From: CADEDV01 sp964437415 | Lineage (GTDB): Bacteria > Bacteroidota > Bacteroidia > Chitinophagales > Chitinophagaceae | Direction of reading: 5' to 3' | NCBI GenBank assembly: GCA_964437415.1 | Contig: CAYTGN010000017.1 | Location: 17,248 to 81,247, forward strand | Length of the DNA stretch: 64,000 bases | Shown here: positions 52,438-60,471 of the stretch, piece after piece | Layout of the letters: every line of letters starts with the position of its first letter | How positions within the stretch are numbered: the stretch's first letter is position 1 | Made by a program: the position numbers and the translations under genes | Notes under the pieces: generated by a model | What the model saw: only the letters and a program-made list of their open reading frames with translations | The model's database searches: none | What the model was told of the DNA's origin: nothing

Positions 52438-53988
52438 ATGCTTGTAAAAACATTCGGCAGCGCTGTGTATGGCGTGGAGGCAATCAGCATCACCATTGAA
52501 GTGAACTGGCTCCACAACCAGGGTAAAGACACGATGATCGTCGGCCTGCCGGATAATGCTGTGAAGGAAAGCCTGCAACGCATTGAAAGCACTTTCAAGA
52601 CCAACAATTACCAGGTGCCCCGCACCAAAGTGGTGGTGAACCTCGCCCCGGCGGATATACGAAAAAGCGGAACCGCTTTTGACCTGCCCATTGCAATGGG
52701 CCTGCTCGGCGCCACTGAACAACTCGGTGATGCCGCCGCCATTGACCAATATGTCATCATGGGAGAACTGAGCCTTGATGGTGAAGTGCGGCCCATCAAG
52801 GGTGCATTGCCCATTGCCATACAGGCCCGGAAAGAAGGTTTCAAAGGGCTGATCGTTCCGAAAGTGAATGCAAAAGAAGCAGGTATGGTCAACAACCTGA
52901 AAGTGTATGGCGTGGAGCATATCAAGGAAGTGGTTGCATTTTTTGCAAACAATGAAACCGGGCTGCAGCAGGTGATCGTCAACACCAGGGAAGAGTTCTT
53001 TCATTCACAATATGATTTTGAGATTGATTTTGCCGATGTGAAAGGACAGGAAAATATCAAGCGGGCATTGGAGATCGCTGCGGCCGGTGGACATAATGCC
53101 ATACTGATCGGCCCACCCGGCGCCGGCAAAACCATGCTGGCAAAAAGATTGCCTACCATTCTTCCGCCGCTTAGTTTGCAGGAAGCATTAGAGACAACAA
53201 AAATTCATTCCGTGGCAGGCAAATTGCCGGAGAATGCAACATTAGTTTCCAAAAGACCTTTCCGCTCACCGCATCATACCATCAGCGATGTGGCGCTGGT
53301 GGGTGGAGGCGGCAACCCGCAGCCGGGAGAAATATCCTTATCTCATAATGGTGTGTTGTTCTTAGATGAATTGCCGGAATTTAAACGAACCGTGCTGGAA
53401 GTGATGCGCCAGCCCATGGAAGAAAGAAGGGTGACCATCTCAAGGGCAAAGATCGCCATTGATTTCCCGGCTTCATTTATGCTGATCGCTTCGATGAACC
53501 CCTGCCCCTGCGGATTTTATAATCATCCCGAACGAGAATGTACCTGCCCGCCCGGTGCTGTGCAGAAATATTTGAATAAAATATCGGGGCCGCTGCTCGA
53601 CAGGATTGACCTGCATGTGGAAGTGACGCCGGTGGCTTTTAGTGAACTGTCTGCTACCAAGCAACAGGAAAATTCCGCTGCAATCCGCGACCGTGTCATC
53701 AAAGCAAGAGATAAGCAGGAGGAACGGTATAAAAACAATCCCGGCATTTATTGCAATGCTCAAATGAGCAGCAAGATGCTGAAAGAGATTTGTGTCATCA
53801 GCCAGGTGGGGCAAAACCTGCTGAAAGCGGCGATGGAAAAACTAAATCTTTCTGCAAGGGCTTATGACCGGATATTAAAAGTTTCAAGGACCATTGCCGA
53901 TCTTTCGGGGAGTGATGACATCAAACCGGAACATTTGGCCGAAGCCATTCAATACAGGAGTTTGGACCGGGAGGGATGGGCAGGGTGA
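52438..53988 (+). CDS. YifB/ComM-family magnesium-chelatase-like AAA+ ATPase
   Basis: 516 aa from MLVKTFGSAVYGVEAI, the conserved family start; an ATG at 52399 overlaps the previous stop but adds a non-conserved tail. N-terminal Lon-like domain (VGLPDNAVKESLQRIEST, YVIMGELSLDGEVRPIKGALPIA), AAA+ domain with Walker A GPPGAGKT near residue 225, SPHHTISDVALVGGG, Walker B VLFLDELPEF, SMNPCPCGFY and the C-terminal LSARAYDRILKVSRTIADL. ComM is a branch-migration helicase that extends strand exchange in natural transformation; family members are widespread also outside competent species. Confidence 0.92.
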   Translation: MLVKTFGSAVYGVEAISITIEVNWLHNQGKDTMIVGLPDNAVKESLQRIESTFKTNNYQVPRTKVVVNLAPADIRKSGTAFDLPIAMGLLGATEQLGDAAAIDQYVIMGELSLDGEVRPIKGALPIAIQARKEGFKGLIVPKVNAKEAGMVNNLKVYGVEHIKEVVAFFANNETGLQQVIVNTREEFFHSQYDFEIDFADVKGQENIKRALEIAAAGGHNAILIGPPGAGKTMLAKRLPTILPPLSLQEALETTKIHSVAGKLPENATLVSKRPFRSPHHTISDVALVGGGGNPQPGEISLSHNGVLFLDELPEFKRTVLEVMRQPMEERRVTISRAKIAIDFPASFMLIASMNPCPCGFYNHPERECTCPPGAVQKYLNKISGPLLDRIDLHVEVTPVAFSELSATKQQENSAAIRDRVIKARDKQEERYKNNPGIYCNAQMSSKMLKEICVISQVGQNLLKAAMEKLNLSARAYDRILKVSRTIADLSGSDDIKPEHLAEAIQYRSLDREGWAG

Positions 53989-53999
53989 GTCAATAGTCT

Positions 54000-54110
54000 T
54001 AAGTCGGGAGTTCTTTCCTGAAACCGAACTATTCTTTATGTTTCCGGACAACTGAAATTAAGCGTCCAACTCCTGGCTCCAGACTAACGACTCCCAACTC
54101 GTCTGCTATA
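54000..54110. repeat. Imperfect inverted repeat between yifB and the ABC transporter
   Basis: AGTCGGGAG (54002-54010) faces CTCCCAACT (54091-54099), an 8 of 9 match to its reverse complement, and further words (GGCTCCAGACTAACGACTCC inside the right half) look like a dispersed intergenic repeat of Bacteroidota. No gene in the 189-bp gap. Confidence 0.4.
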
Positions 54111-54177
54111 TTGTCATTTTTCCCGAACTTGTACGATGTTTGCCTACTGTACATCTTTTACCTGATCTCCTTTTTAT

Positions 54178-55971
54178 ATGAAAATATTATTTCACTACCT
54201 GAAGCCTTACAAATGGCTGGTAGTTCTGGTCCTCGTTCTTGCCGGCATCAATATTGGTTTTTCCCTCGTTGACCCGATCATTTTTGGTAAACTGGTGAAT
54301 CTTGCCAATCATTATGTTCACAATAATGAGCAGTATGATTTCAATAAATTCTTCTGGTCATTCAAAGAAAACCCGCACTATGGCGTAGCTGCGCTGCTGA
54401 CCTTTTCCATTTCCGTTGCGATGATCAGCCGTATTGCCAAGGCTTTCCAGGATTATTTTTTAAACCTTATTACCCAGAAATTCGGGGCCACTGTTTTCAC
54501 CCAAGGGCTACAACATGCCATGAAACTACCCTACAAAGAATTTGAAGATGCAAGAAGCGGTGAAACACTGAGTGTGTTGCAAAAAGTGAGGATTGATACG
54601 GAAAAATTTGTGGCTTCATTTATCAATGTATTGTTCCCGGTGATCGTAGGTATTGTGTTTGTAGCAGTATATGCCACCACCATTCACTGGAGCCTGCCAT
54701 TTATTTATTTCGGAGGAATTTTTCTGCTCACCATTATTTCTAACCTGCTCAGTAAAAAAGTAAAGACCATTCAGAAGAAGATCGTTGGGCAAACAACAGC
54801 CCTCGCCGGCGCCACCACTGAATCACTCCGCAATATTGAACTGGTGAAAAGCCTGGGACTGACACAACAGGAAGTGAGCCGGTTGAATAAAAACACTTTT
54901 AAAATACTCGGGCTTGAACTCACCAAAGTAAAACGCATCCGCAGCATCAGTTTTGTGCAGGGCACATTTGTGAACACCCTGCGCCAGGTTATCTTATTTA
55001 TGCTGATGTTATTAATCTTCCGCGACAGGATGGATGCCGGGCAACTGGTGACCATGCAGATATTTTCCTTTTTTGTGTTTGGCCCTTTGCAGGAGATCGG
55101 CAATATCATTCTCACTTATCGTGAGGCGCAGGCCTCTCTCGAGAATTTTGGGAACCTGATGAAAAAAGCCCCGGAACCCAAGCCGGATAATCCTAAACAC
55201 CTGGGAGAAATACAAACACTGGAATTTGATCATGTGGGCTTCAAGCACCATACTGCTGCGCATAAAGCGATCAACGATATAAGTTTTAAAGTGAGAACAG
55301 GAGAAACGATTGCCTTTGTGGGCCCCTCCGGTTCTGGCAAAACAACATTGATGAAACTGCTGGTCGGGCTTTACAGACCTGAGCAGGGAAAGATATTATA
55401 TAATGGTGTGGATGAAAACAGCATTGACTTTGAAGACCTGCGCAACCAGATCGGGTTTGTAACGCAGGACACACAACTGTTCTCCGGAACGATCAAAGAA
55501 AATCTTTTGTTTGTGAACCCCGCCGCCACCGAAGAAGACCTGGTGGATGTGCTGAACAAGGCCAGTTGCCAGAACCTGCTAAACAGGGCAGAGAATAGTT
55601 TGGACACTATGATCGGTGAAGGAGGGCTAAAATTAAGCGGCGGTGAAAAGCAACGGCTTTCCATAGCAAGGGCTTTGCTCCGCAAACCCAAATTGCTGTT
55701 GTTTGACGAAGCCACGTCTGCATTGGATTCACTGACGGAAGAAGAGATCACCGATACCATCCGTGACATTTCTATGCTGGGCAACCAGATCTCTATCATA
55801 ATTGCACACCGGCTGAGCACTATCATGCATGCCGACAGGATTTATGTTTTGGAAAAAGGCGATGTGGTGGAAACCGGCAGCCATGAAAAACTGCTCGAAG
55901 AAAAAGGGTTGTATTATGCGATGTGGCGCCAGCAGATCGGTGAAAGAAAAGCAAGGATCTCCGCTGCATAA
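54178..55971 (+). CDS. ABC transporter, fused permease and ATP-binding subunits
   Basis: 597 aa half-transporter of the type I exporter class. Six membrane segments in about residues 1-320, then the nucleotide-binding domain: Walker A GPSGSGKTT near residue 382, Q-loop FVTQDTQLFSGTIKENLLF, signature LSGGEKQR, Walker B LLLFDEATSALD and the H-loop IIIAHRLST. It would act as a homodimer exporting lipids, peptides or drugs; nothing nearby indicates the substrate. It stands alone, with 189 bp of repeat-containing DNA before it and a small rhodanese-like gene 106 bp after it. Confidence 0.93.
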   Translation: MKILFHYLKPYKWLVVLVLVLAGINIGFSLVDPIIFGKLVNLANHYVHNNEQYDFNKFFWSFKENPHYGVAALLTFSISVAMISRIAKAFQDYFLNLITQKFGATVFTQGLQHAMKLPYKEFEDARSGETLSVLQKVRIDTEKFVASFINVLFPVIVGIVFVAVYATTIHWSLPFIYFGGIFLLTIISNLLSKKVKTIQKKIVGQTTALAGATTESLRNIELVKSLGLTQQEVSRLNKNTFKILGLELTKVKRIRSISFVQGTFVNTLRQVILFMLMLLIFRDRMDAGQLVTMQIFSFFVFGPLQEIGNIILTYREAQASLENFGNLMKKAPEPKPDNPKHLGEIQTLEFDHVGFKHHTAAHKAINDISFKVRTGETIAFVGPSGSGKTTLMKLLVGLYRPEQGKILYNGVDENSIDFEDLRNQIGFVTQDTQLFSGTIKENLLFVNPAATEEDLVDVLNKASCQNLLNRAENSLDTMIGEGGLKLSGGEKQRLSIARALLRKPKLLLFDEATSALDSLTEEEITDTIRDISMLGNQISIIIAHRLSTIMHADRIYVLEKGDVVETGSHEKLLEEKGLYYAMWRQQIGERKARISAA

Positions 55972-56077
55972 TGGTAAAGCCACGAAAGCACACGAATTTT
56001 CACGAAAATGTGATTTTGATTGACTTAGTTTTTCTATGTTTTCGCTACCCTACAAAATGTTTTTTTATTTTTAAAGC

Positions 56078-56380
56078 ATGTTTGGTTTATTCTCCGGCAA
56101 TAAAATAAAAAAAGCGCTGCAGCATGGCGCCGTCATTATTGACGTAAGAACAGTGCATGAATATGACCAGGGGAGGATTCCCGGCTCTGTTCATATCCCT
56201 CTCGAAAGAATGTCGGTCAGCATACAGCGTATCAAAGGGATGGAAAAACCCGTCATCTTCGTTGCTGATGGCGACAGCAGAAGCGGAAAGGCACTGAACA
56301 TCCTGAAACAAAACGGGCTGAAAGAAGTGTATAACGGGGGTGACTGGGAAAAGGTATTTGACCAGATGAGATCTCTGTGA
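56078..56380 (+). CDS. Rhodanese-like protein without catalytic cysteine
   Basis: 100 aa single rhodanese domain: VIIDVRTVHEYDQGRIPGSVHIPLE at the N-terminal half in family order, and YNGGDWEKV at the end. The active loop, usually CxxGxRS, reads ADGDSRSGKA: the nucleophilic Cys is replaced by Ala while the Arg-Ser end is kept. Sulfur transfer is therefore not possible by the normal mechanism; a binding or regulatory role is more likely. No signal peptide. The 106-bp gap before it begins with a CACGAAAGCACACGAATTTT-like stretch resembling a dispersed repeat. Confidence 0.85.
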   Translation: MFGLFSGNKIKKALQHGAVIIDVRTVHEYDQGRIPGSVHIPLERMSVSIQRIKGMEKPVIFVADGDSRSGKALNILKQNGLKEVYNGGDWEKVFDQMRSL

Positions 56381-56387
56381 TACAGAT

Positions 56388-56828
56388 CTATGGATTCACT
56401 TTTACCTGCACCGAACCGGCTGTTACATTCAGTCCATGATCTTCAAACCTTACAGTTATTGTATAGTTAGAAACCATCGCCACAGATACAGCATGAGAAA
56501 GACTGAAGTTATAAAGCTGGAACCCGTGGATTTCATATAGCTGTTCTTTCACTATCGTTCCGGTTGCATCATTCACAATACGGATGCTGCCACGATACAG
56601 ACCACCTGCATCGGTGATCTTGCCTGTTATACTGATATTCTGGCCATTGGAGAATTCCTGGCCCGATGTGGGAGTGACGATATCAATAACCGGCGGAATG
56701 TTGTCATCATTGTTGATGACATGCGGTGTACCGAAATCATCAGCAGGAGAACCAGACCCTTCGCTTTTGCCACAACCGGTGATCAGCAGCAGCAATATGA
56801 CCCAACTAAAAACAGTGGTCTTTTGCAT
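56388..56828 (-). CDS. DUF4625 Ig-like lipoprotein
   Basis: 146 aa from MQKTTVFSWVILLLLITGC; an upstream in-frame ATG inside the preceding gene is rejected because the lipoprotein signal starts here. Lipobox LITGC with lipidated Cys near residue 19, a short Ser/Gly/Asp linker, then one Ig-like domain: PPVIDIVTPTSGQEFSNGQNISITGKITDAGGL in family order and a final strand GSVQVKVNP. DUF4625 proteins are exported Bacteroidota lipoproteins of unknown role. Starts 10 bp after the DUF2721 gene, so the two are co-transcribed. Confidence 0.82.
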   Translation of the reverse strand: MQKTTVFSWVILLLLITGCGKSEGSGSPADDFGTPHVINNDDNIPPVIDIVTPTSGQEFSNGQNISITGKITDAGGLYRGSIRIVNDATGTIVKEQLYEIHGFQLYNFSLSHAVSVAMVSNYTITVRFEDHGLNVTAGSVQVKVNP

Positions 56829-56838
56829 ATGCTTAAAG

Positions 56839-57288
56839 CTACGGTTCTTTTTTGTCTTTGCCTTTCCACAGGTCGGTGAAGAAGTTTGTTTTTTCAAGTT
56901 CTTCCATATCACTCAGCTCCCATTCAAGAGCTTTGGTGCTTTGAGATATTTCCAACAGCGAAATGACCAATGATGCCAGCAGGCTCAGCAGGCTGGCGGC
57001 AAATACAAATTGTGTGAGTTCTGTCCACTGTTGGTACACTCCATACATCGTTACCACACAGCAAAGAAAACTAAACACTCCCAGGGCCTGCATCTGCCGC
57101 ACCATATTGATGCGGGTCCGCAAAATCTTTATCTGCTGCAAGAGGTGATTGGGTTTCTCCCCTCTCATATACTCATCATGCAGTTTGCGGATGAGATTGG
57201 CCAATGCAAGGTAGCGGTTGGTATAAGCCAGCAATAATAAGCTGATGGCAGGAAAAAGCAGCGCCGGTGTGTTGAAGGTGATTTCCAT
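56839..57288 (-). CDS. DUF2721 family membrane protein
   Basis: 149 aa with three hydrophobic segments: an N-terminal one (ALLFPAISLLLLAYT), and two close together in the centre (LGVFSFLCCVVTMYGVY and FVFAASLLSLLASLVISLLEI). Between them is the basic stretch LQQIKILRTRINMVRQMQ typical of DUF2721. Short charged C-terminus. Inner-membrane protein of unknown function; followed by the DUF4625 lipoprotein after 10 bp. Confidence 0.8.
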   Translation of the reverse strand: MEITFNTPALLFPAISLLLLAYTNRYLALANLIRKLHDEYMRGEKPNHLLQQIKILRTRINMVRQMQALGVFSFLCCVVTMYGVYQQWTELTQFVFAASLLSLLASLVISLLEISQSTKALEWELSDMEELEKTNFFTDLWKGKDKKEP

Positions 57289-57363
57289 GCCCTAAGTTAA
57301 TGAACTGGCGAAGCCGTTCCAAAAGCTTTACGGTTCATTACTTTCCCGCAGCTACATTGCCTG

Positions 57364-59781
57364 TTAAAAAGGCACATTCAGTTTTACTGAAAAGTTGCGG
57401 CCCATATTAAACACACCTGCCCTGCCGGTGACCATGTTCTCTGCGGTATATTTCAAGCGGCTGAGGTGATTCTGGTATGCTTTGTCGGTGATATTATTCA
57501 GCGCCATGTAAACACTGAACAAGGTCTTTTTATTCTTTCCTACAATATCTGAACCCAGACCTGCATTCATTAAAGTATAACCCTCGGTAATGGTTTCGGT
57601 ATCATACCCGGTAAAAGCTTTGTTCTGGTCAAACACATTGTCTGCCTCCAGTTTTACATAGAGGTTGCGAAATGACTTTCCTGCCTTATTGAAATTACCC
57701 CGCAGTTCACTCACCCATCTTGCAGCCGGTATCAAAGGAAGGTTCCTGGTTCCATCAACCGGCTGGCTGAAACGGCCACGGACAAAAGAAATATTGTTTT
57801 CAAAATGCAGCCAGTCCAGCGGGTGAGGATGGATGTCAATCGTAGCTTCAAAACCGGCCAATGCTGCATTTTGCTGGCTGAATTTAAATGCCATCATATC
57901 TTCTCCATCTACATTCACCAGTGAGTCGCCGCCAAATACTGAATTCAGCTTGCGGTAGAAAATAAAATTGTCAATGCTGTTATAAAAGGCAGCAATGCCA
58001 ATATTGAAGTGTTCATAGTTAAATTCCAGGCCGCCATCAAACTGAAAACTTGTTTCAGACTTCAGGCTTATATCACCATACTCATAGCGGTTGGTGCCTT
58101 CATGGGTGCCGTTGCTGGCCAGTTCAGACATATTCGGCGCCCTGAAACCACGGGCAATATTAGCTTTCAGGGTAATGGCTTCAGACGGTTCATAACTTAT
58201 ACCCACACTTCCGGAGAAATTGGCGAATGATTTTTTGAAAGCCTCAAATTTCAGGTCGGGTCCTTCCATGAGTTCTTCTGAGTTCACCATGCGGTTGTCA
58301 AAACGCAAACCACCGCTGAGGGTGGTTTTATTAAAGAACCGCTGGGTGTACACATACACACCGGCATCAAAGAGATTGTATTCCGGTATCAGCGTCTCCT
58401 CGCCTTTGTTGCGGTTAGACTGCTGCATACCATTCACCCCAATGCTGGTATGCCACTCTTTCATTTTGGGCAATTGCCATTGCAGATTATAGTTAAAGGT
58501 CTTCAGGTCGAAAAACAACTCCTCTTCATCCGGCTCATCGGGCTCGCCATATTCCCGGCGCAGGTTGTTCTGAAATCCCAGGTTCACTTTCAACCGGCTT
58601 CTTCCCATCACAAAATTGTTATCACTTACAATTTTGTTGTGCAGCACCCGCTGGTTGGGTACAAACATTTTCCGGGAAGAAAGGTCCTCGTTTGTTGCAA
58701 TCCTTTCCAATGGCGATCCGGCAAAGAGGATAAATTTTCCCGTTGCATCATCCCTGTCTCCTTCCACCATTCCGATTTGCTGATCAAAGCGGCTTACAAT
58801 AAGATGGCTATAGCCCCAGCTTTTATTCAACCCGATATAGCCTCCGGCATTCTTTTCATTGAAACGGGAGTTGAGCACCCTGCCGTCATATTTGTTTTTA
58901 TAATCACCTGCTGATTTATACGTTCCGTACACATTCCAGTTTAACCCGTTTTGATTGCCTGCAATATTTCCATGCAGTCCCATCATGCGGTTATTGGTTT
59001 GATAGTTGGTCAAAATGTTTCCTTTCACTGTTCCCTCGGCCACCGGCATATGACTGACCAGGTTCAGCACCCCGGCCATCGCATCACTGCCATACATCAA
59101 TGAAGCAGGTCCTTTCAGAATTTCAGCTCTTACAACACTCATTTCATCAATTTCAATTCCATGTTCATCACCCCATTGCTGTCCTTCCTGCCTCATGCCT
59201 TCATTAATCGTCACCACCCGGTTATACCCCAACCCGCGGATCACCGGCTTGGACACGGCGGGCCCGGTGGATGCTTGCGCCACGCCGGGAATCCTGGTCA
59301 GTGCATCAATGATATTGGTGGAAGGCGTTTGCAACAGTGCCTGTTTGCGAATGGTTGCTACCGGCACAGGGGCTTTGCGGATGCTGGTGGCAGACGAAAC
59401 ACCGGTAACGATCACTCCCTGGTTTTCCGTAACGATCGGTGACAGTGAAAAATTTCTTTCGATATTCCCGGATAATTCAATATGCTCCACAATGCTGGCA
59501 TATCCCAGATGCGACACTTCCAGTATATGATGTCCAACTGGTATATTATTTATTGCATACCGGCCATCAGCATCTGCCACAGCACCAAGCTTATCATCCA
59601 CCAGGTAAATACTGGCGCCGGGCAAGGGGTCTCCTGTTTTGGCATCAGTGATCCTGCCCGACAGCATCACTTTTATTTTTTCAATGCCTTTATATGAACT
59701 GCTGTTGACATCCGCTGAAAACTGGGCAGTTGTCAACAAACAAATGGCGGACAAAAAGACAAGTACAATTGCTTTCTTCAT
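57364..59781 (-). CDS. TonB-dependent receptor, possibly for a metal ion
   Basis: 805 aa from MKKAIVLVFLSAICLLTTAQ, a clear signal peptide; the ATG 16 codons earlier would fall on the promoter. Carboxypeptidase-like domain (LSGRITDAKTGDPLPGASIYL), plug (GVIVTGVSSATSIRKAPVPV, RIPGVAQASTGPAVSKPVIRG, EILKGPASLMYGSDAMAGVLN) and barrel with the Phe end NVPF. RGLGYNRVVTINEGMRQEG and an acidic loop GEPDEPDEEELFFD recall the ZnuD-like group of metal receptors. Not a SusC: no SusD follows. Promoter boxes are embedded in two operator-like repeats (59798-59838), which would suit control by metal supply. Confidence 0.88.
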   Translation of the reverse strand: MKKAIVLVFLSAICLLTTAQFSADVNSSSYKGIEKIKVMLSGRITDAKTGDPLPGASIYLVDDKLGAVADADGRYAINNIPVGHHILEVSHLGYASIVEHIELSGNIERNFSLSPIVTENQGVIVTGVSSATSIRKAPVPVATIRKQALLQTPSTNIIDALTRIPGVAQASTGPAVSKPVIRGLGYNRVVTINEGMRQEGQQWGDEHGIEIDEMSVVRAEILKGPASLMYGSDAMAGVLNLVSHMPVAEGTVKGNILTNYQTNNRMMGLHGNIAGNQNGLNWNVYGTYKSAGDYKNKYDGRVLNSRFNEKNAGGYIGLNKSWGYSHLIVSRFDQQIGMVEGDRDDATGKFILFAGSPLERIATNEDLSSRKMFVPNQRVLHNKIVSDNNFVMGRSRLKVNLGFQNNLRREYGEPDEPDEEELFFDLKTFNYNLQWQLPKMKEWHTSIGVNGMQQSNRNKGEETLIPEYNLFDAGVYVYTQRFFNKTTLSGGLRFDNRMVNSEELMEGPDLKFEAFKKSFANFSGSVGISYEPSEAITLKANIARGFRAPNMSELASNGTHEGTNRYEYGDISLKSETSFQFDGGLEFNYEHFNIGIAAFYNSIDNFIFYRKLNSVFGGDSLVNVDGEDMMAFKFSQQNAALAGFEATIDIHPHPLDWLHFENNISFVRGRFSQPVDGTRNLPLIPAARWVSELRGNFNKAGKSFRNLYVKLEADNVFDQNKAFTGYDTETITEGYTLMNAGLGSDIVGKNKKTLFSVYMALNNITDKAYQNHLSRLKYTAENMVTGRAGVFNMGRNFSVKLNVPF

Positions 59782-59797
59782 AAACTGGTTTTTGCCA

Positions 59798-59838
59798 CAA
59801 TGTTGCAAATGTAAAATAAAATGTAGCAATGTTGCAAA
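59798..59838 (-). promoter_or_regulatory. Promoter with operator-like direct repeats on both boxes
   Basis: Minus strand: -33 box TTTG (59835-59838), 21-bp spacer, -7 box TACATTTG (59806-59813), an exact fit to TTTG-N19-21-TAnnTTTG. The 12-mer TTTGCAACATTG occurs twice, at 59827-59838 and 59798-59809, and in each case its first four bases are the TTTG of one box. A repressor bound to both copies would cover the whole promoter. The ATG follows 16 bp after the second copy. Confidence 0.7.
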
Positions 59839-59938
59839 AATATTTTCCCGGGGCTGTTGTGCCCGACTCCAGGTAAAGGCGAGTGGCTTATCTTTAATAA
59901 ACCAGCTTACATACTGAGAAAATTCGCATACTTATTCA

Positions 59939-59956
59939 ATCCTTAGCCCTAAGGAT
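59939..59956. promoter_or_regulatory. 18-bp inverted repeat before the small membrane gene
   Basis: ATCCTTAGCCCTAAGGAT: 8-bp arms, 2-bp spacer, perfect. It ends 6 bp before the ATG at 59963. Size and symmetry fit a dimeric repressor operator; if the start at 59999 is used it would lie in the leader or promoter. Confidence 0.45.
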
Positions 59957-59962
59957 ATCGCT

Positions 59963-60421
59963 ATGAAAACCATTTTATTAAACCATAAACACAACTGTAT
60001 GAGAGATGTTATGCTGATCCTGCATTTTATTGGCCTGGCAATGGGGCTGGGTACAAGCTTTGCTTTTATGTTCCTCGGTATTGCCGGCTCTAAAATGGAA
60101 AAGGCAGAGTCGCAAAAGTTCAGGTTGAATACGTTTGCCTTAAGCACAATGGGGCATATTGGCCTGACACTACTGATCGTTTCCGGCATATTTTTAATGA
60201 AACCTTTCTGGAGCATAGTAGATAAATCTCCCCTGCTTATTGCCAAACTGCTGCTGGTAGTATTGCTTGCTGCTTTAGTGGGAATAATCAGTGCAACAGC
60301 CCGAAGAGCTAAAAAAGGAGACAACACTGAAAATAACCTGAAGAAAATAGAACCGCTTGGAAAACTTTCTATGTTAACCGCCCTTGCTATTGTTGTGCTG
60401 GCTGTGCTTTTCTTTCATTGA
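59963..60421 (+). CDS. Small four-helix membrane protein (DUF2269/CopD-like)
   Basis: 152 aa; a second possible start at 59999 (MRDVMLILHFIGLAMGLG) removes 12 polar residues. Four membrane segments: LILHFIGLAMGLGTSFAFMFLG, LSTMGHIGLTLLIVSGIFLM, LLIAKLLLVVLLAALVGIIS and MLTALAIVVLAVLFFH. The conserved His in the first and second helices (LHFIG, GHIG) resembles the haem- or copper-type small membrane proteins related to CopD/DUF2269. Divergent to the TonB receptor; the two may share metal-dependent control, an inference from position only. Confidence 0.7.
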   Translation: MKTILLNHKHNCMRDVMLILHFIGLAMGLGTSFAFMFLGIAGSKMEKAESQKFRLNTFALSTMGHIGLTLLIVSGIFLMKPFWSIVDKSPLLIAKLLLVVLLAALVGIISATARRAKKGDNTENNLKKIEPLGKLSMLTALAIVVLAVLFFH

Positions 60422-60471
60422 TGAAAAGCAGCCAAATTTCTGTGGACTGATTGTACTCAATCTTTTTCCTT

